Assembly (NCBI RefSeq): GCF_901709675.1
Contig: NC_051101.1
Coordinates: forward strand, 5,414,501 to 5,478,500
Direction: 5' to 3'
Length of the DNA stretch: 64,000 bases
Source of the DNA: Syngnathus acus
Lineage: Eukaryota > Chordata > Actinopteri > Syngnathiformes > Syngnathidae
In this document: in pieces, positions 1-13,020 of the stretch
Layout of the letters: each line of letters begins with the position of its first letter
Numbering within the stretch: position 1 is the stretch's first letter
Notes under the pieces: model-generated
What the model was told of the DNA's origin: nothing
Seen by the model: only the letters and a program-made list of their open reading frames with translations
The model's database searches: none
Program-made: the position numbers and the translations under genes

Positions 1-808
1 GACTAGAAAACAAAGATCCGCTCATTTATGTCGCCTTCTGTGCCTCTTCAATCTCCCTTCACAGAGATAACTGGGATTCCAGGAGATAGTTTTGCCTTAG
101 CTTTCCATGTGCTTCTGATTTAGTTGAGATTGTGTACCAGACGCATGACTGACAATAATGTCCTTTCCTTCCTACTTTTCAATCAAAATGCTTCAGACAT
201 AGTCGTTAAAAAAAATCTGCAGAATCGTTCTTGTTGAGTGTAAGGGTCTCTGGAGGGGAGAAGCAGCAGTAATCAGTTCAACAAAGAGGATTCCTTACTT
301 CAGTTGTGTTTGAACCCAGACGGACAGCAAGCATGTAGTGTGTTTAGTTTCATGTTCATCTTGTAGATTAAAGCCAAAGGTTAAATAGTGGATCATGTTT
401 CACAAGTGAGATAGGGAGAACCATCTCACTTAATCTGATTTATTACAGGGCCTCCCCCCTGTCCTAACCTGCAAGTCTGCTGGCAGCAAAGAAGTCACAT
501 TCTGCTGAGGCCCTTTAGGGACCACTAAATTTTACAGACATGCTGTAAATTCGGTACTTTAGTTTGGAATCATCTGTCTGAACACACTGAATTCAGATAC
601 CTGGAAGTAACTGTGCTTGAAGCAGATATTTATATTTAAGTCACACCTTGAATTCATAGTCTTTAGATGGCTATCCTCTCAGTGTACACTTGATAAAGAT
701 TTAAAATAATCTGCAAGATCAGTGCCAAACTGCTCAGGGACTGTGCAGACCAGCTCTGTCATGTTGTTCTACATATCTTCAATCTGAGCCTTAATCTGGA
801 GAGGGTAC
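1..808. other. Intergenic, nothing recognised
   Basis: AT-rich sequence on the 3' side of ibtk. No open frame, RNA gene or repeat was recognised before the LINE fragment that starts near 809. Confidence 0.5.
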
Positions 809-1383
809 TTGAATTGTGGAAGATATCCTGCGTGGTTCCGGTGCCAAAGATCACAGGGAGCCCAATCACTACAGACCTGTGACCCTGACCAATCATCTGA
901 TGAAGACCATGGAGAGGCTCATCCTGCTATACCTCCGCCCACCGGTGAGCTCAGCGCTGGACCTCCTGCAGTTCGCCCGGCCTTGGGGTGGAAGACGCTG
1001 TCAGTCACTTGCTATACAGATCCCTCTCTTATCTGGAGCAGACGGGGAACACTGTGAGGGTTCTTTAATTTCTCCAGTGCGTTCAACACCATCCAGCCTG
1101 CACTGCTGAGTGGGAAACTGGAGGGGAATTGGAGTGGACAAGCAGCTGACTGCATGGACCATCATCTACCTCACAAACAGCATGTAAAGTCTCATTATTG
1201 TGTGTCTGATGTAGATGTAGTCTGCAGTACAGGGGTGCCTCTGGGCACTGTTCTTTCACCTTTCCTGTTTAGTCTCGATACATCACACTTCAGGTACAAC
1301 TCAGACCACTGCTACCTGCAGAAGTTCTCGGATGATACGGCCATCATTGAATGCGTACCAGACGGGAACGATTGTGAAAAAAA

Positions 1384-1385
<2 letters not shown>
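809..1385 (+). pseudogene. Decayed non-LTR retrotransposon (LINE) reverse transcriptase fragment
   Basis: Two frames read pieces of a CR1/L2/Rex-like reverse transcriptase. The first (from about 816) has HYRPVTLTNHLMKTMERL, an N-terminal RT block. The second (1154-1390) has GVPLGTVLSPFLF and the catalytic-type block [10 protein letters not shown], a variant of the F/YxDD box. Reading through needs frameshifts, so the copy is dead. Only the middle of the ORF is present: no start, no endonuclease and no 3' end, and the copy runs straight into a GATA microsatellite. Clade assignment within the Jockey/CR1/L2 group is from memory and is not secure. Confidence 0.8.
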
Positions 1386-1625
<240 letters not shown>

Positions 1626-1902
1626 CTATATACACACACGTGTTTGTGTGCGCGCGTCACCAGACATGGAGACGTCACAGCTGTTCACTGGCACGTGTTT
1701 CTAAGAGCATACGTCACCAACCTGCAGCATTCATGTTCTGCCAGGCCTGGAGTAAATGGTTTCCTAAACCCTTAATTATGTCTGACTTGTTGCCAATAGA
1801 ATGATGGCCATGGAGGGGTCAGGTAATCCAAAAGTAACCAGCTCAGTGCTGACTAAATACAATTAAAAGCCTGGCTGAATCATAACCGCTTGACTGAGGT
1901 TA

Positions 1903-2129
1903 AAATGAACATGTAACTTGAACCTGCAGACAGACATTTGCACCATAAATGATGTGCAAGATACAAAATAAGAACCGGATGAGTGATTGATGAGTAATTT
2001 TCTATTGTCTTCTCATACACACTTGAAATGAACTTGTAACTTGGACCTGTAGACAGACATTTGCATCATAAATGATGTGCAAAATCCAAAATAAGGAGTA
2101 ATTTTCAATTGTCTTCTCATACACATTTC
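1903..2129 (+). repeat. Imperfect tandem duplication, unit about 100-120 bp
   Basis: Unit 1 (1903-2025) and unit 2 (2026-2129) share the same order of blocks: an AAATGAAC start, a CAGACATTTGCA block, a CATAAATGATGTGCAA block, and a closing TTGTCTTCTCATACACA block. Unit 2 lacks roughly 18 bp found between the AAATAAG and GAGTAATTTT blocks of unit 1. No coding potential was seen. Confidence 0.85.
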
Positions 2130-4051
2130 TTTTATTTCCCTAGATGTAATGGCTTCCTTTTTTGGCCCAAGCATAGGGCAAGTGGGCCAAATTCAGCCCT
2201 GTTGCTTCTGTAAAATCCTGGCAGCAAGATGCATGCTTTTATTGAGTTGAACAGAAATTTCCATTTACTCATTTCGACTGCATCCTAAATTGTGTCACAT
2301 CTGCATAAATATGATTTAACTTTGATAAATCCAGAGTCGAACAGGATGAATGTGATTTCTGAGTTTACTCATTAGGGCATGCACTTGGCACTATATAGAA
2401 GGTAGGAAGTTATTGCATTGAATGTCTTGAACATCCCCCTCTGTCCATAAATAAGAGAGAAGTTATTCTAACAGTTTGGAGGACGTCCTCACAACTTTTC
2501 CATCTGGCTGACTGGAAAGATGGTCAGAGTTTGTCCTCCCGCATCTCCCAAGTGACAGATTGCATGCACTGTCCTCAAATCAACCATCTTAAATAAATCG
2601 GCACACCCTGAAACAATAAAAGGCTGGTTACCTTTGATGGCAGGACACCTTCTCTATTCCAGTGTAGAAATAAGAATTTCCAGGGTGGAGTGTGATGGGA
2701 TTTCTTCGACTGGAACTAACAGCTGAAATATCTATTTATCATAATTTACCTTTTTTTGGAATAAAATAAGGATATGCGATAAATAACGGGGACTGGGTCG
2801 TTTATTATTTTTCAAACCTATTTCTTCCACATTAGATCGATGTCATCCCACTGTATACTACTACTTTGATTCTACATAATCTGCTATAGTCTTGTGATGA
2901 AAAAATACTCCAGCTGAATAGACACTAATGAGGAATTAATATTTCCCTCACAAGCACTCTCTCCCTGACTTCTGATGTGATGCTTTACTTGTAATTACAC
3001 CTAATATCAGCGGGAAATTACCGCAGGCTGTGTTCAGATCAGGGTCATCACAGTCAATTAGAGGCTGAGATGTGCAAATTGTTAGTGGCTCATGCAGGGC
3101 AGCCAATGTGTCAGGAGGCTACGATTTTTTTGTAGTAAGATAGAGATTCTGCTCCTCAAAAGGAAAAAGGCTGGGAAATAATTAAGGACATTAAAGACAT
3201 CACAGTTTCCCCTCAGCCTGCTGTTATATCATTACGCTCACGTTTCCACTGGGTCATTGCACAGGTGAGATACTTTATTGCATGCCATTTCTCATCTTTC
3301 AGGCTCTTTAATACAAACACAACCCAATCACACAAATATATCACATGGTCTAGCTGAGGTACCTACATTGCCTATACTGGTTGAAGCAAAAAGTAAAATA
3401 TGTAAATGAGTACATAAGGATAAATGTAACATGATTCTCTGTTATTTCCTATTTAGGCTAATAACATCACAGCACCTTCTTGCAACCATGGGGTGTCAAA
3501 GGCATCTCCACAAAATCCACCCTGCAAAATATGTATTATGTCACCTGAACACACCAAACCATGGTTTGGAAGAGTGGCCGAGTTTTGATTCACTCCACTT
3601 TTGTATCAACTGATGCTAATGACATCATAACATCTCTGCAAATCAATCAGATAAAAAAAAAAAGCAGTCAATGCTGCCATTTTCTAGTTCTAGTTGGCAC
3701 TCCAAACTTCCAACAAATCAAAACATTTCTGTACTGTGCACCCCGTGTGTGCGCCTCCATCTCAATTTGGTTTCTTTGGCAACATCACATCACAAAAACA
3801 ATTGGGGAAACGTTAACTTAAGCCATGTGAGCAATTCCTAAAAACGGTCCATCCTCCAACATCTCAGAGGGATTACATTTTCATATTTTTGACAACATTC
3901 ACCCTGTGACACGCATTAACAGCACAATGCAGCGAACGATGACAACTTGATGTCACGATGCAGAAAGCAGAATTGATTTCTAATCTATGAGCGCATGACA
4001 TTAGCACACTGCCAACAATCCTCTCATTTACTGCCATGTTGTGGCAGGTAA
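2130..4051. other. 3' flank / probable 3' UTR of ibtk
   Basis: No gene was recognised. The ibtk stop codon is at 4054-4052 on the minus strand, so the 3' UTR extends leftwards into this stretch. Candidate poly(A) signals on the minus strand are AATAAA at 3279-3274 and ATTAAA at 3312-3307. Neither can be confirmed without transcript data. Confidence 0.4.
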
Positions 4052-5736
4052 TCAGTGTTTGTTCCATATTGGGGCTGCCATGGGGCACGGGGAGGCCCTC
4101 TCCACCAAGATCAGCTCATCAGGGTTGTCATAAGCCTTGTAATGGAACAGAAGGTCTTGAATAGCCCGCTCTTCAATCTACATGGAGAGACGAACAGAAA
4201 GTCAGGGAAAGAAGACGTATTTGAGAAAATTGTGGGCAGGAGAACCACACTCTCTCTGAGGGTGAAAAGAAAAAGTGCTGACACTAAAAGATGGATGAGA
4301 ATTCATGTTTTTGATAATGACAAACAGAAAGTCATAGGGGTCTTAGGAAGGTGATGAAAGAAGGCTGGCAATAATATAACTTAGCCAACCTCTTTTCCAA
4401 CCAAATGCAGTCAGAAAATTGTCTGCCACGGAGGGAAAGGAAGGCAATTTACACTGAACGCCACTACATCACCACTCATTGTTTCCGCTCCCACGATATT
4501 GCCGAAATTTCTTTTGGAGTTTTTACAGTCTACTGCAGGATCATCAAATAGCGACCCACTTGCAAAATCTGGCCCACCGAACTGCCGAACCCAACCTGCG
4601 ACTGGATTCCTTAATTATGAGGATCAAAGAGAAAATATCATATGGTCCGCACTAAAGCAACTGGAAAGGGAAACAACTGAGATTATAAAGGCTAAAAATG
4701 CTTTCAGTTATCTAATGAAATGGAAAAATAAAATATATGAACAATAAACATCAAATAATGTTGTGCTAAAATTTTATTTTCATTTAAGTTTTATTTGAGG
4801 GTCCAGCCCCCTAGGTGACTCTACTGGAAAATTCTGACAAATATAGTTGTAAATATAGGTGATCTCTGGTCTACAAGCAGATCTGAATTAACATCATACT
4901 GGAAAATGCTGGGCAGCACTGAGGTCCACTCAAGAGATGAGGTACAACTAACAAGCAAAAGAGGGCGTTTCTTCACGTACAGTAAACATGTTCTGCCTTG
5001 TGAATATTCATTGTTCCTACACAGCAATCAATGCTTAAAATGAGATGTTTGAAGGTTTAAAATGATCATAACACATATGCTAAAAGCAGTTAGCTGTGTT
5101 TTTTATTGTTCATTAGCATTAAGATAGTAGAATTTGATGAGATAAAATATGGTTCGGTTGAACACTTTGGCGTTAAAATATAAACTTTAAATTACACAAT
5201 TATTTTTTCTGTTTGTTTAATGTTGTTTTGGGTCTGTAGTACAGCAATCTTCAACTGGGATTAATAAATATACTGCCTTTTCTTTGATTTAATTTAAGCA
5301 AGAGCATGGAGAAGTAGAACTACCTTAAAAAAACAGTCTCTATATTGTAAATTCTCAACTATCTCAGGTGGGCCTGGAAAGTAAGCCCGGCGATAAAAGC
5401 ATGATGTGAACCAATGTCATTGGGGGGAAAAAAAGGCTTCAGAAGGTGCTGAAAGAAGGCTGGCTGGAATGATTTTTTCCAACCGTGTTTGGAATAGCGT
5501 CTTCCAGAAAGGGAAAGGGAGACATTGGCTGTGGTGTGTCATGGCATGTGTACGTCTGTGTCATTCAAAGAAAGCAGTACCACACGCAGGCAAGCCGTGC
5601 TACCTGGATGAGTGCCAGTGGTTTCTCTCGGCTGCGGATTAGTGCCGCTTCCTGCTGCTGCTCCTCCTCTACGATGGAGGCAAAGGTCACCAGGGAGGGG
5701 AGGGGTGGGCTACCGACTGCTGCCTTCACCCAAGGC
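4052..5736 (-). CDS. ibtk: ibtk exons 27-28: conserved C-terminal tail
   Basis: Exon 27 (5736-5604) encodes VTFASIVEEEQQQEAALIRS plus REKPLALIQ, a near-invariant IBTK tail. After an intron of about 1.4 kb, exon 28 (4177-4052) starts in phase 0 with IEERAIQDLLFHYKAYDNPD and ends at WNKH and a TGA. Confidence 0.93.
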
Positions 5737-8700
5737 CTGAAAGGAGAGACGGGTGAGGTATGAGGAAAGAGATGGTGTATGGAGTGCTGTACTGTCTCAG
5801 TGGGAGGACAAAGGGTTATGTGAACATATACTGATGAGCTTCTGTGTGGGGGGAAAAAACTGCCCATTCATAGGGCGTCACTGTGTAACCCAGCCTGGAT
5901 CTCCATTTGCGTGGTGTGTATTTCATTTCCAACACTATTAAGACAAGATTGTTGAGGTATAAATTATCTCAAACTTGGATAAGAAAAGACGGCAGTCATT
6001 TTACCACACTACACTTGAAACACTGCATCCAAAAACTGTTTCATAGACCAGAGTGTCTATTTTAGGTGACAGTTAAGTTGTCTGCATTTGTTTGGCTTTT
6101 CAAGTCTAATAAAAATTCTGACATGAGAAAATACAGAAACTCCTATGCACAGGGAGAAGGGACTGAGTCCTGCCGCAAAGACCAAAAATCTGCAAGTAAT
6201 TGACATCCAACCCCTGAAAAGTTTTTTAATTGCCAAAAGATGGCAGCAAAAAAAATCTACTCCCTTCAACACTTTCTTTACACCAGCATGTCACATGATA
6301 GCGCCAAAGCAATGCTGTTATTGCTATGGCCTAAACACGAAAACAGAAACTAAGTACATTTTTCTGTGAATAACAATGGATCAGTTAAAGAAACACAAAT
6401 AATCAAAGACACATATGATGCAATGTACTGAAGATGACCTGAACTGAACTACATTTTGCTATTTTTTTTTTATTCTTGCTATAGTTCCATACGTAAAATC
6501 TATGTAGTGAGCGCCGAAAGTAAGTAATTCGAAAAACAGACGGGAGGGGGGTTAAGATCCTGAGACCAGAAATGCATCTCAACAAACGAGTGTTCCACAA
6601 GACGGGGCTGCTGTGATTGGTGCAGCTGTTTCTTGAGTCTTCAAGGAAAAGAAACCAGATACCTGCTCCCTCTTCTGTATGATATAATGTGACATGAAAG
6701 GTGCCCTTATCAATTCTTATTACAATCACGAGCTTCACTCGAGACTCACACAGCTGTTTAACATCTGGAGTACTCCTTGAAAATCAGCTGCAGGGTAAAC
6801 ATACAGCACAAGTATGATAGCAGAGATGCAACTTTCCGGACGAGCAGGAACTAAGGAAAAAATGACAAGATTTCCGCCTCAAAGGGTCACAGGCTTTCGA
6901 AAATATTAAATATGAAACCCATTTTAATAGTTGTGTGCGGGTACATAGGGGAGGCATTTTTCTACACAAGTGGTTTTTGTTTGTTTGTTTTTAAGTCAGG
7001 TTGACTCTTTGTCTAAGGTCAGGTCAACCATGCTGACCATCACTGAGTTGGGTCAACCTACTTCCACTGGAGTTCCATTTTCTTCAGACTTGTACTCCCC
7101 TACTCAGCAAAATAGACAGACCACCGAAGCAGTATTTTGACATCCAAATGTTAAATATGTTTTTTTTTTTTATAGTTAAGGGCTAACATATTTCAGTCAC
7201 ATTAGTAAATTTGATTTACATTGATCATTTGATCTACACAAGTAGTGAGTTGAATATTTTCAATATTTATTTTTGCATGTAATTTTATTGGGGAACCTGT
7301 GATTTAGACCAGTGTTTCCGAACTTTCATTGAACCAAAGCACGGATTTTTCAAGAGGAAAAACAATGTGCCCCCTAATGTGCCACATATATTTGCTCAAA
7401 TAATGTTGACTTTTCAATGTTGATCTGTCACTTTCGTAACAATTTAACAAATTGAATTCAGAGGCATTGTAGGAAGACGCATAGGGCAGTACCAATTAAG
7501 TGAAATTGGATCATTTCCTATGGTACACCAAATGACCCCTTGTGTTTGGCCCAGTAGTTGGGAATCACTGGTTCCGGCACAGTATTGAGTAAAGCACTGT
7601 TTTGTGACAACAGTGCCTCCCAGTGATAGCAGAACACACTACAAGTAGTTAACTTACCCAGGTTTCTCCACCTCACTGCTGTCAGTGGATTTGAACGCCA
7701 CTCTCCTACTAACAGGTGTGACACTGACAGGGAACGCTTGAGTACTTTGACCCCTGTGAGTTCCAGGCTGCCCCGCTCTGATGAGTATGTTCTCCTCCTC
7801 CTCGAGCAGTGCCCGAAATGAGCAAGGTGAGGGTTGGGATTGGAGGGATGTTGCCCTGATTATGGAAAACGATGGAGGAGAAAAATAAAACACACTGAAA
7901 TGGTGGATCTTTGCTGAAGTTGAATGATAAGACATAACACACATGAATAAGGCACAACATAAACCCTGTATGGCGAGAATGAAATGAACCACCTCTCTTC
8001 CTAGAAGCTCAGGGACCAAGCTCTGATGACAAGTAATGACACCAAGCCTAAAAGTTGTTAATTTCATATACTATGTCACAATATGGTGGCAAAGCACAAT
8101 TGTTGTTTAAGTGAAACTCCTCAATGCACTTAAAGTAGTTCCTTGAGATCAAAATGTCAAGAGGGTGGCAAAGTTTTATGAGCACAAAAACTCAACAGGA
8201 CAAGCTATATTGAAAATGGATGAATGAATCCTGGAGAACGCTCACCAGGTCTTCCCACTACTGTTCTTGCAAGGCGTGATGGTTGGTTTAGATGCCGTGG
8301 ACTCCACAGTGGTCTCTTTATTGGCCAAGGACAACATCTTCCTTTGCTTTTGGGACAATTTTGTAGAACCAGGAGAATATTTGCAGAGGGTAGTGACACT
8401 GAAGGCAAGCAGTGGGCGGGCATACCAAAAATGTTATGTGCACTGTAAATAAACTGTCAACAGCAGCTGTGTAAATACATATAATATTTTACCTTGCGAG
8501 GCTTTTAGGAGCTGCTTTAAGGGTCTTGACAGAGTTAGCTTCCATGTCCATGATGGTTCTAAGATCTAAGACTGGAGGTGGATGGGAAGGTCTACAAATT
8601 GAAGTAACGCAGTCAGACCACAGGACTACAGTAGAGTTAAATGCCCAAATCTGTGTGCGCGAGGCGGGCAAAACTGCAGAGATGTTAAACGGGGTGTGTG

Positions 8701-11700
8701 GCTTAAAAGGTTGAGCAAAGTCTGCTTAATGGGATGAACTAACAAAATTCAGTAGTGTCTATCTTACCCATGAAGGGTCTTTGGAATATCTTTTGGACCA
8801 GAGCTAGGGGGAGGTGGGTGGCCTTCCCTTGTTAATGTACCGGGTGGAGTCTTCATCCTCGGACACAAGACCCTCTCCTCCTGTGGAAAAGAAAACAAAT
8901 TATTTTCCAGGTTTTTTCTTTTCTTTTTCCATAAATAACGTGTGCCCATTACATTAATAGCAATCCAACACTAACCACAGCTCTGTCATGAAATACTGGT
9001 GACTGCACATCTCTGGGGCTACCCAGGCCCATGCAGCTCCCCTCAGAGTCTGACGTGAGCAGCTCCTGCAGTGACTCTGTGGAGGTGCCTTTTCGTGCCT
9101 TCACCAGGCATGGGGAAACTGCTGAGAGCAATAAGTGCATGTCACTAAACGTTTACATTTCAAGCTTGCCTGTGAGTGTCTGTGCAACCACACCTGTAGC
9201 AGGGGGGCTTTGAATAATATCAGACAGAGTGTAACCTCCTGAGCTGTCAGAGCGTCGCCTTGGTTTCTTTTTGGCCTTCATCTTGGCTTTCTTTAATAGT
9301 ACTTCCCTGTGGATGAAGGGTTTTTAATTATTCAAAAGCAAACGTTTACATTTTTTCTGAAGAGGAATACACGTTTTTAAGTATTGTTTATAATGTTGTC
9401 ATGCTACTGAGATAAATGCATATAGTACCTCAATACTGATACCAAAATGATACTATATCAAAAGCATGAAAATAAGAAAAACCCTGTCTTGCTTGTGATT
9501 GTCCATGTGTTCTTAGTTACACGAGTTGATTTAGTTATTTTATGATAGTATATCGTGATTGCTGTCAATGGTTGGGAAGGCGAAGGCAAAAGGAGTTTAA
9601 CTATTGAAGCTATTACAGGGGCCCTTTAGTCCTGTGTACCTGCTGGATTGGTCCAGTTCAGATTCTAGTTTCGAGCTGAAGGCAAAGTCAAAATCCTCAT
9701 CTTCGTACGTCCTCAGATCTGGGGCATCAGGATATGGAGTGACAATTCTCCTACGCATTGCTGGGATCTGAAATCAAATGTAAAAATTAATATTGCATAT
9801 AATGTACTGTCAGCCTTCACTCCCAAAAAAAACTAATTCCCTGAAATTACAACTGACTCCTGGTGTTGTTTGGCGTAGCCCCTATAAATTGGAAGTTACC
9901 ATAGTGGATGACAAGTTTGGCACCATTTTTACACTTGATGCTCTTCCTGACACCACCCACCCATGACAGTGGCTGTGGACAAAATGACCCCTATAACTAA
10001 TGATTGGAAATGCCCTACAAAGGTGAATAATTGTTCAGCATGGTAAGAGAAACTATTCAAGGTATGATTTGAAAAATAATTTAGAAGGTGTCATTTTCAG
10101 AGCTAAAGGTGTCTAAGGTTGCTTTAACACACACTGTTTTTACCATTTTCCAATGTTGTTGCTCTACTAGCCCTGTTCATTAATCACACATCCTCCTTGA
10201 GTGTCAGAACTTGAAGTTGATGAAAAAACAAAAAAACACCAATGGCAGCGATTAAGTTAATATAAAAAATAAGTAAATAAAAATTGGTACATAAGCTCTG
10301 ATAGAAAATACCTCCAAATTAAGTTACTAAGAATAACATTTTCTTACAGTACATCTTTATCTATACTATATAAAAACAGCATGAGGCAGCAGTGGCAAAT
10401 TTTATAGGACAGATGTTAGGTGACTGACCATCCCCTTGTAGGCTGTAGAAAGCTCCAGAAGCACTTCATCACTAAGACAATCCAGTGCTCTAAAGATATC
10501 ATAGAAAATAATATATCATATAGAGTAGAGACACAAGTAATAATAATAGTTCACTATTTATCCAATACCAACAGTATATATTTTGTATCACTGGCGTTGA
10601 GCAGACTTTTCATATTTCTATAACCATCACTTCAGGAAACCAAAAGAACAGTATGCTTATTGTTAACATTAATAACATTGAATCATCAAAGAGACCAAGT
10701 CATTTTCAACATTCAATATAAAAAGCCATACACACACGTGTGGAGTGCAAACTGACTAATAGTATGGATTTGTAAGAAAATGTTCAATCTATCAAATTGA
10801 GAAGTTTCGGCCCGACGCCTGCAATACTTCAGAAGAACTGATGGTTTAGAAAGACAATTGATGCCACTGCATAGTTATTCTGGTTCTCACTTTGACTCTA
10901 GTAGCACAGCCATGTTCAGCACAATGAACTGGAAGCAGGAGAGTTTAAGTTGCTCTGCGTTGTACATGGAGGCAAATTCCAGCAGCTCTGCTGCATTTTT
11001 CAGGGTTACTGGAAAGAGCACATTAGAAAGGTTACAATCACGTGCAAGTCTATCAGTTTCTAATCATTTTTCAAGTTAAGTTAAAACAGAGTGGTAACAA
11101 AGCATGAGCGCAAGGGCGCTTTGACGTCAATTTCAGTCAAAAGCTGAGTTTGGTGCAGAATCAAAATTGCAGCGCTCTGAGATTGATGAAAAAGGATGGA
11201 AGCCTCACTTTTTAACTAGAATATAAGAATAGCGATGGCCCATACATTAATGCCAATTATTTTTGTCACTAACTCACAGGTAGACATAATATTTTGCTTA
11301 ATAACTTTGGCTTATTCTCCACCAATATGTAGCAAAAATAAACAGGTTGTATATTGAAGAGCAATATCAAAAAAATATTTATAATTGTAATATTTCTATT
11401 ACCTATGTTGATCATTATGTAAAGGATACCTGGGTTAAAGTTTACTTTAGCAAGAGAAATTTTAAAAATACAAACATGACTTACAATTCTCTGTGATGAC
11501 AACCTCGCACATTTCCTTTAATCGTGTGATCAGCAGCTGATCTGCTACAGCAAGTACGTTGCAGACAAAAACCACATTTGTAGACTCTGGAGTGAGACGA
11601 AGAAAAGCATATTGATGAGTTTCATATGTATTCATTTCCCAGGGAAATAAAAACATCTAGAATTACAAATCTGTCTTTCAAGCATACAATGTGAGCATTT

Positions 11701-12985
11701 ACCTTTAATGGTGGGACAATCGTCTGTGTAAATATACTCGAGAATGACAAGCAGAACGTCTGAGGTGGTGGGCATCTGAAGTGCAGTACAAGCTGTAGCC
11801 TGAGGGAGGCAACAAAGCATCAGCCCTTGAACTAATGAGATATGGCAGGGCAGGATCTAAGCAATTGTTTAGCAAGATGGTTACCAAAAACAAAAATAAG
11901 CACAACAAACCTCAATCCATGAACTGCTCAGCATACTATGGAAGTATTCTGCGGAAAATGACACAAACATAGGGGAAATGAAAATTGACTTTCTAATTGC
12001 TTGCAGTATATCTTGTGCCAAAGCTACCCATTAAATGAGATATCAACTAAAGAAGTAATTCTTCAAAAATGCTTCTTTGAGTTGGCCATTTTCTAATTTA
12101 CCTAATCAACACCCTCACAAAAAGTTTCTTAGCTCAAGACTATTGTGTCGAAGTCAAAATGTAAAGCAGAGCTGCAGTGTTTGCACATAATCAACAGCAT
12201 GATGCTCATATTGAGTGAAAATGTCCTTCCTTGTCTTGAGACTCTGGGCTGCTTGGGAGCATGCAGCCACATTTACCTACTCCCTTGAGCACAACACACA
12301 CACTCACACACACAAAAAAAAACTGTTGCTTTCATATATTGATGTTTTGTTTGTTATATTGGGTTGCTCATTAAATGTATGAAATTAATCTAATCACATC
12401 GTAGCTCTGCCCCAGCTGCCATGTTAAAAAGTATGTTGGTTGGCCTCGTGGAACAGAGGGTGGGTTAGTGGGTAAAAAGCACGAGAGAAAACCACCACTC
12501 TAGATGCGATGATTCTATTCTATGATTCTTATAAAGTCTATACAAAATACACAAAAACATTTTTTGGGTGTAATTTTCTTCATACCTTGTCTCGCACAGA
12601 GGACACTTTTATGGCACGGGAACTCTTTGCCATCTTCTGATTTCAGAGTAACGTCACATAGGTAGGAACTGCAAGCCACAAGCAGAAAGGAGGATGTTAC
12701 TCTTTTTACACTCACCAATTCAAGTAAAAACCACTCTGGATATCATCATGCAGGGTTCCCTCAATAATGGTTACATTTTTGCAGATTCACTCATGGACGA
12801 ACTTCATGCATTTTGGTACGTTTTATTGCTTCGAAGTCAGTAAAAAAAAAAAAATTTTTTTTTTTCCCAAGGGGAAATTTGTTTTACAAAAACTTAGACC
12901 ATGAAAATTAGACAGCGTGTCACTTACAATCAGCAGTTTGCTATTTATCCTACATTTTTATCCTACAAGTGTTTAGACAGGTGGG

Positions 12986-13020
<35 letters not shown>

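Noticed and set aside
4055-4354. 99-codon plus-strand frame
   Set aside because: It overlaps the last ibtk exon in antisense; the minus-strand reading is clearly the real one.
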